From Nematostella vectensis (Eukaryota > Cnidaria > Anthozoa > Actiniaria > Edwardsiidae): DNA of 64,000 nucleotides. The DNA is taken from positions 13,324,442 through 13,388,441 of the forward strand of contig NC_064045.1 of the NCBI RefSeq assembly GCF_932526225.1, given 5' to 3'. Positions within the stretch are counted from its first letter, which is position 1. Each line of letters starts with the position of its first letter. The position numbers and the translations under genes were made by a program. The notes below the pieces were generated by a model that was not told where the DNA came from, searched no databases, and saw nothing but the letters and a program-made list of their open reading frames with translations. Of this stretch, positions 63,901 to 64,000 are shown piece by piece.

Positions 63901-64000
63901 GCTCGGTGACGACAAAAAGGGTGCTTTAAAGTCGGACAAAGTGACGGTTTACCCGAAGCAGGGAATGGCGTATGTCGTGTCCGTTCGCGAGAGTTCACAG
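54962..64000 (+). CDS. Unidentified, largely disordered protein; 5' three exons, runs off the window
   Basis: Three exons join in phase: 54962-55202, 62169-62346 and 62797 to the window end, giving about 540 residues so far. The start CACCATGG fits the Kozak consensus. Exon 1 encodes LPPKLHVLDSTVNVHS; exon 2 encodes MMNLPYLSMDPRAQSNLLYT and VGFHGVPGGYSQRIPNGEE; exon 3 is a long open frame rich in Ser, Arg, Glu, Pro and Tyr (SRDREPKEPIRTES, RGYPPTTHRSYSEQ), ending near KQGMAYVVSVRESSQ. No folded domain is recognisable, which suggests a nuclear scaffold or regulatory protein. The N-terminus loosely recalls ataxin-1 family proteins, but I would not rely on it. Intron 1 is 7 kb. Confidence 0.75.
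55203..62168. other. 7-kb first intron of the gene at 54962
   Basis: Very A/T-rich. It contains one inverted repeat pair (56281-57485, listed separately) and a TTAGATTAGATTAGAT-type short repeat near 59124. I see no other gene, RNA gene or element here; the ORFs are short and without recognisable protein features. Confidence 0.55.
56281..57485. repeat. Inverted repeat pair, about 150-bp arms, 0.9 kb apart
   Basis: The left arm (about 56290-56432) is built of GGACCCGAAATGATCCCA-type units, then CCCCAACTGATCC, and ends with CAAGGAATT, an ACTGTAAT-like block and GGACA. The right arm (about 57337-57480) is the reverse complement, starting TGTCCATTACTGTAATTCCT and ending GGGTCCTGTACA. Within each arm a 17- to 18-base unit (CGGGTCCTGGGATCGTTT) is repeated. 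This resembles a transposon whose ends carry subterminal repeats, or two opposed copies; no transposase was seen between the arms. Confidence 0.75.
62560..62602. repeat. Short direct repeat in intron 2 of the gene at 54962
   Basis: TTTAATTAGATGTGTGTGTG followed by TCCTGAT is present twice in tandem. The remaining bases of this intron (62347-62796) show nothing else. Confidence 0.7.

Overview
The window is eukaryotic. Genes are split by GT-AG introns, introns are full of tandem arrays, and small dispersed elements are common. Protein matches point to a cnidarian, probably an anthozoan (sea-anemone-like): the receptors, a 'CDMTTNGG'-type extracellular domain and the Polinton gene set all look cnidarian. 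The species call is inference from remembered families.

Layout. (1) 342-8454, minus strand: a complete 14-exon gene for the ciliary WD40 protein CFAP52 (WDR16). (2) 8455-12588: intergenic, with two inverted repeats. (3) 12589-13485, plus: an intronless rhodopsin-class GPCR. (4) 13486-18593: repeat-rich intergenic DNA holding a decayed copy of one UBE2O exon, a 478-bp terminal-inverted-repeat element with a 7-bp target duplication, a LINE tail and a 77-bp satellite. (5) 18594-19492, minus: a second GPCR with a frame break near its first membrane helix. (6) 19886-21912: four tandem arrays. (7) 22366-23527: remains of an extracellular fibrinogen-like domain gene. (8) 24726-36347, minus: a complete 13-exon UBE2O (giant ubiquitin-conjugating enzyme); several of its introns are tandem arrays reaching right up to splice sites. 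(9) 36919-53507: an apparently intact 16.6-kb Polinton/Maverick. (10) 54962-64000+, plus: three exons of an unidentified, mostly disordered protein; the gene leaves the window.

The Polinton is the most interesting object. It has about 0.5-kb terminal inverted repeats and a target duplication. It encodes protein-primed DNA polymerase, retrovirus-type integrase, packaging ATPase, double-jelly-roll major capsid protein, a probable penton protein and a run of small membrane-spanning proteins. It adds cargo more usual in large DNA viruses: a TFIIB-like initiation factor, an ankyrin-type protein and a Cys/His repeat protein. No adenain-type protease was found. Nearly every ORF starts just downstream of one motif (core TTTAAAGA), so the element looks like a self-contained transcription unit set with its own initiation factor and promoter class. 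Its terminal repeats carry about 23 copies of a unit containing TGATTGACAG, mixed with CACGTG boxes. A short palindrome is scattered through it, in four places inside reading frames.

The element sits 571 bp upstream of the UBE2O start codon and about 1.45 kb upstream of the divergent gene at 54962. It has therefore split what was a roughly 2-kb bidirectional promoter region.
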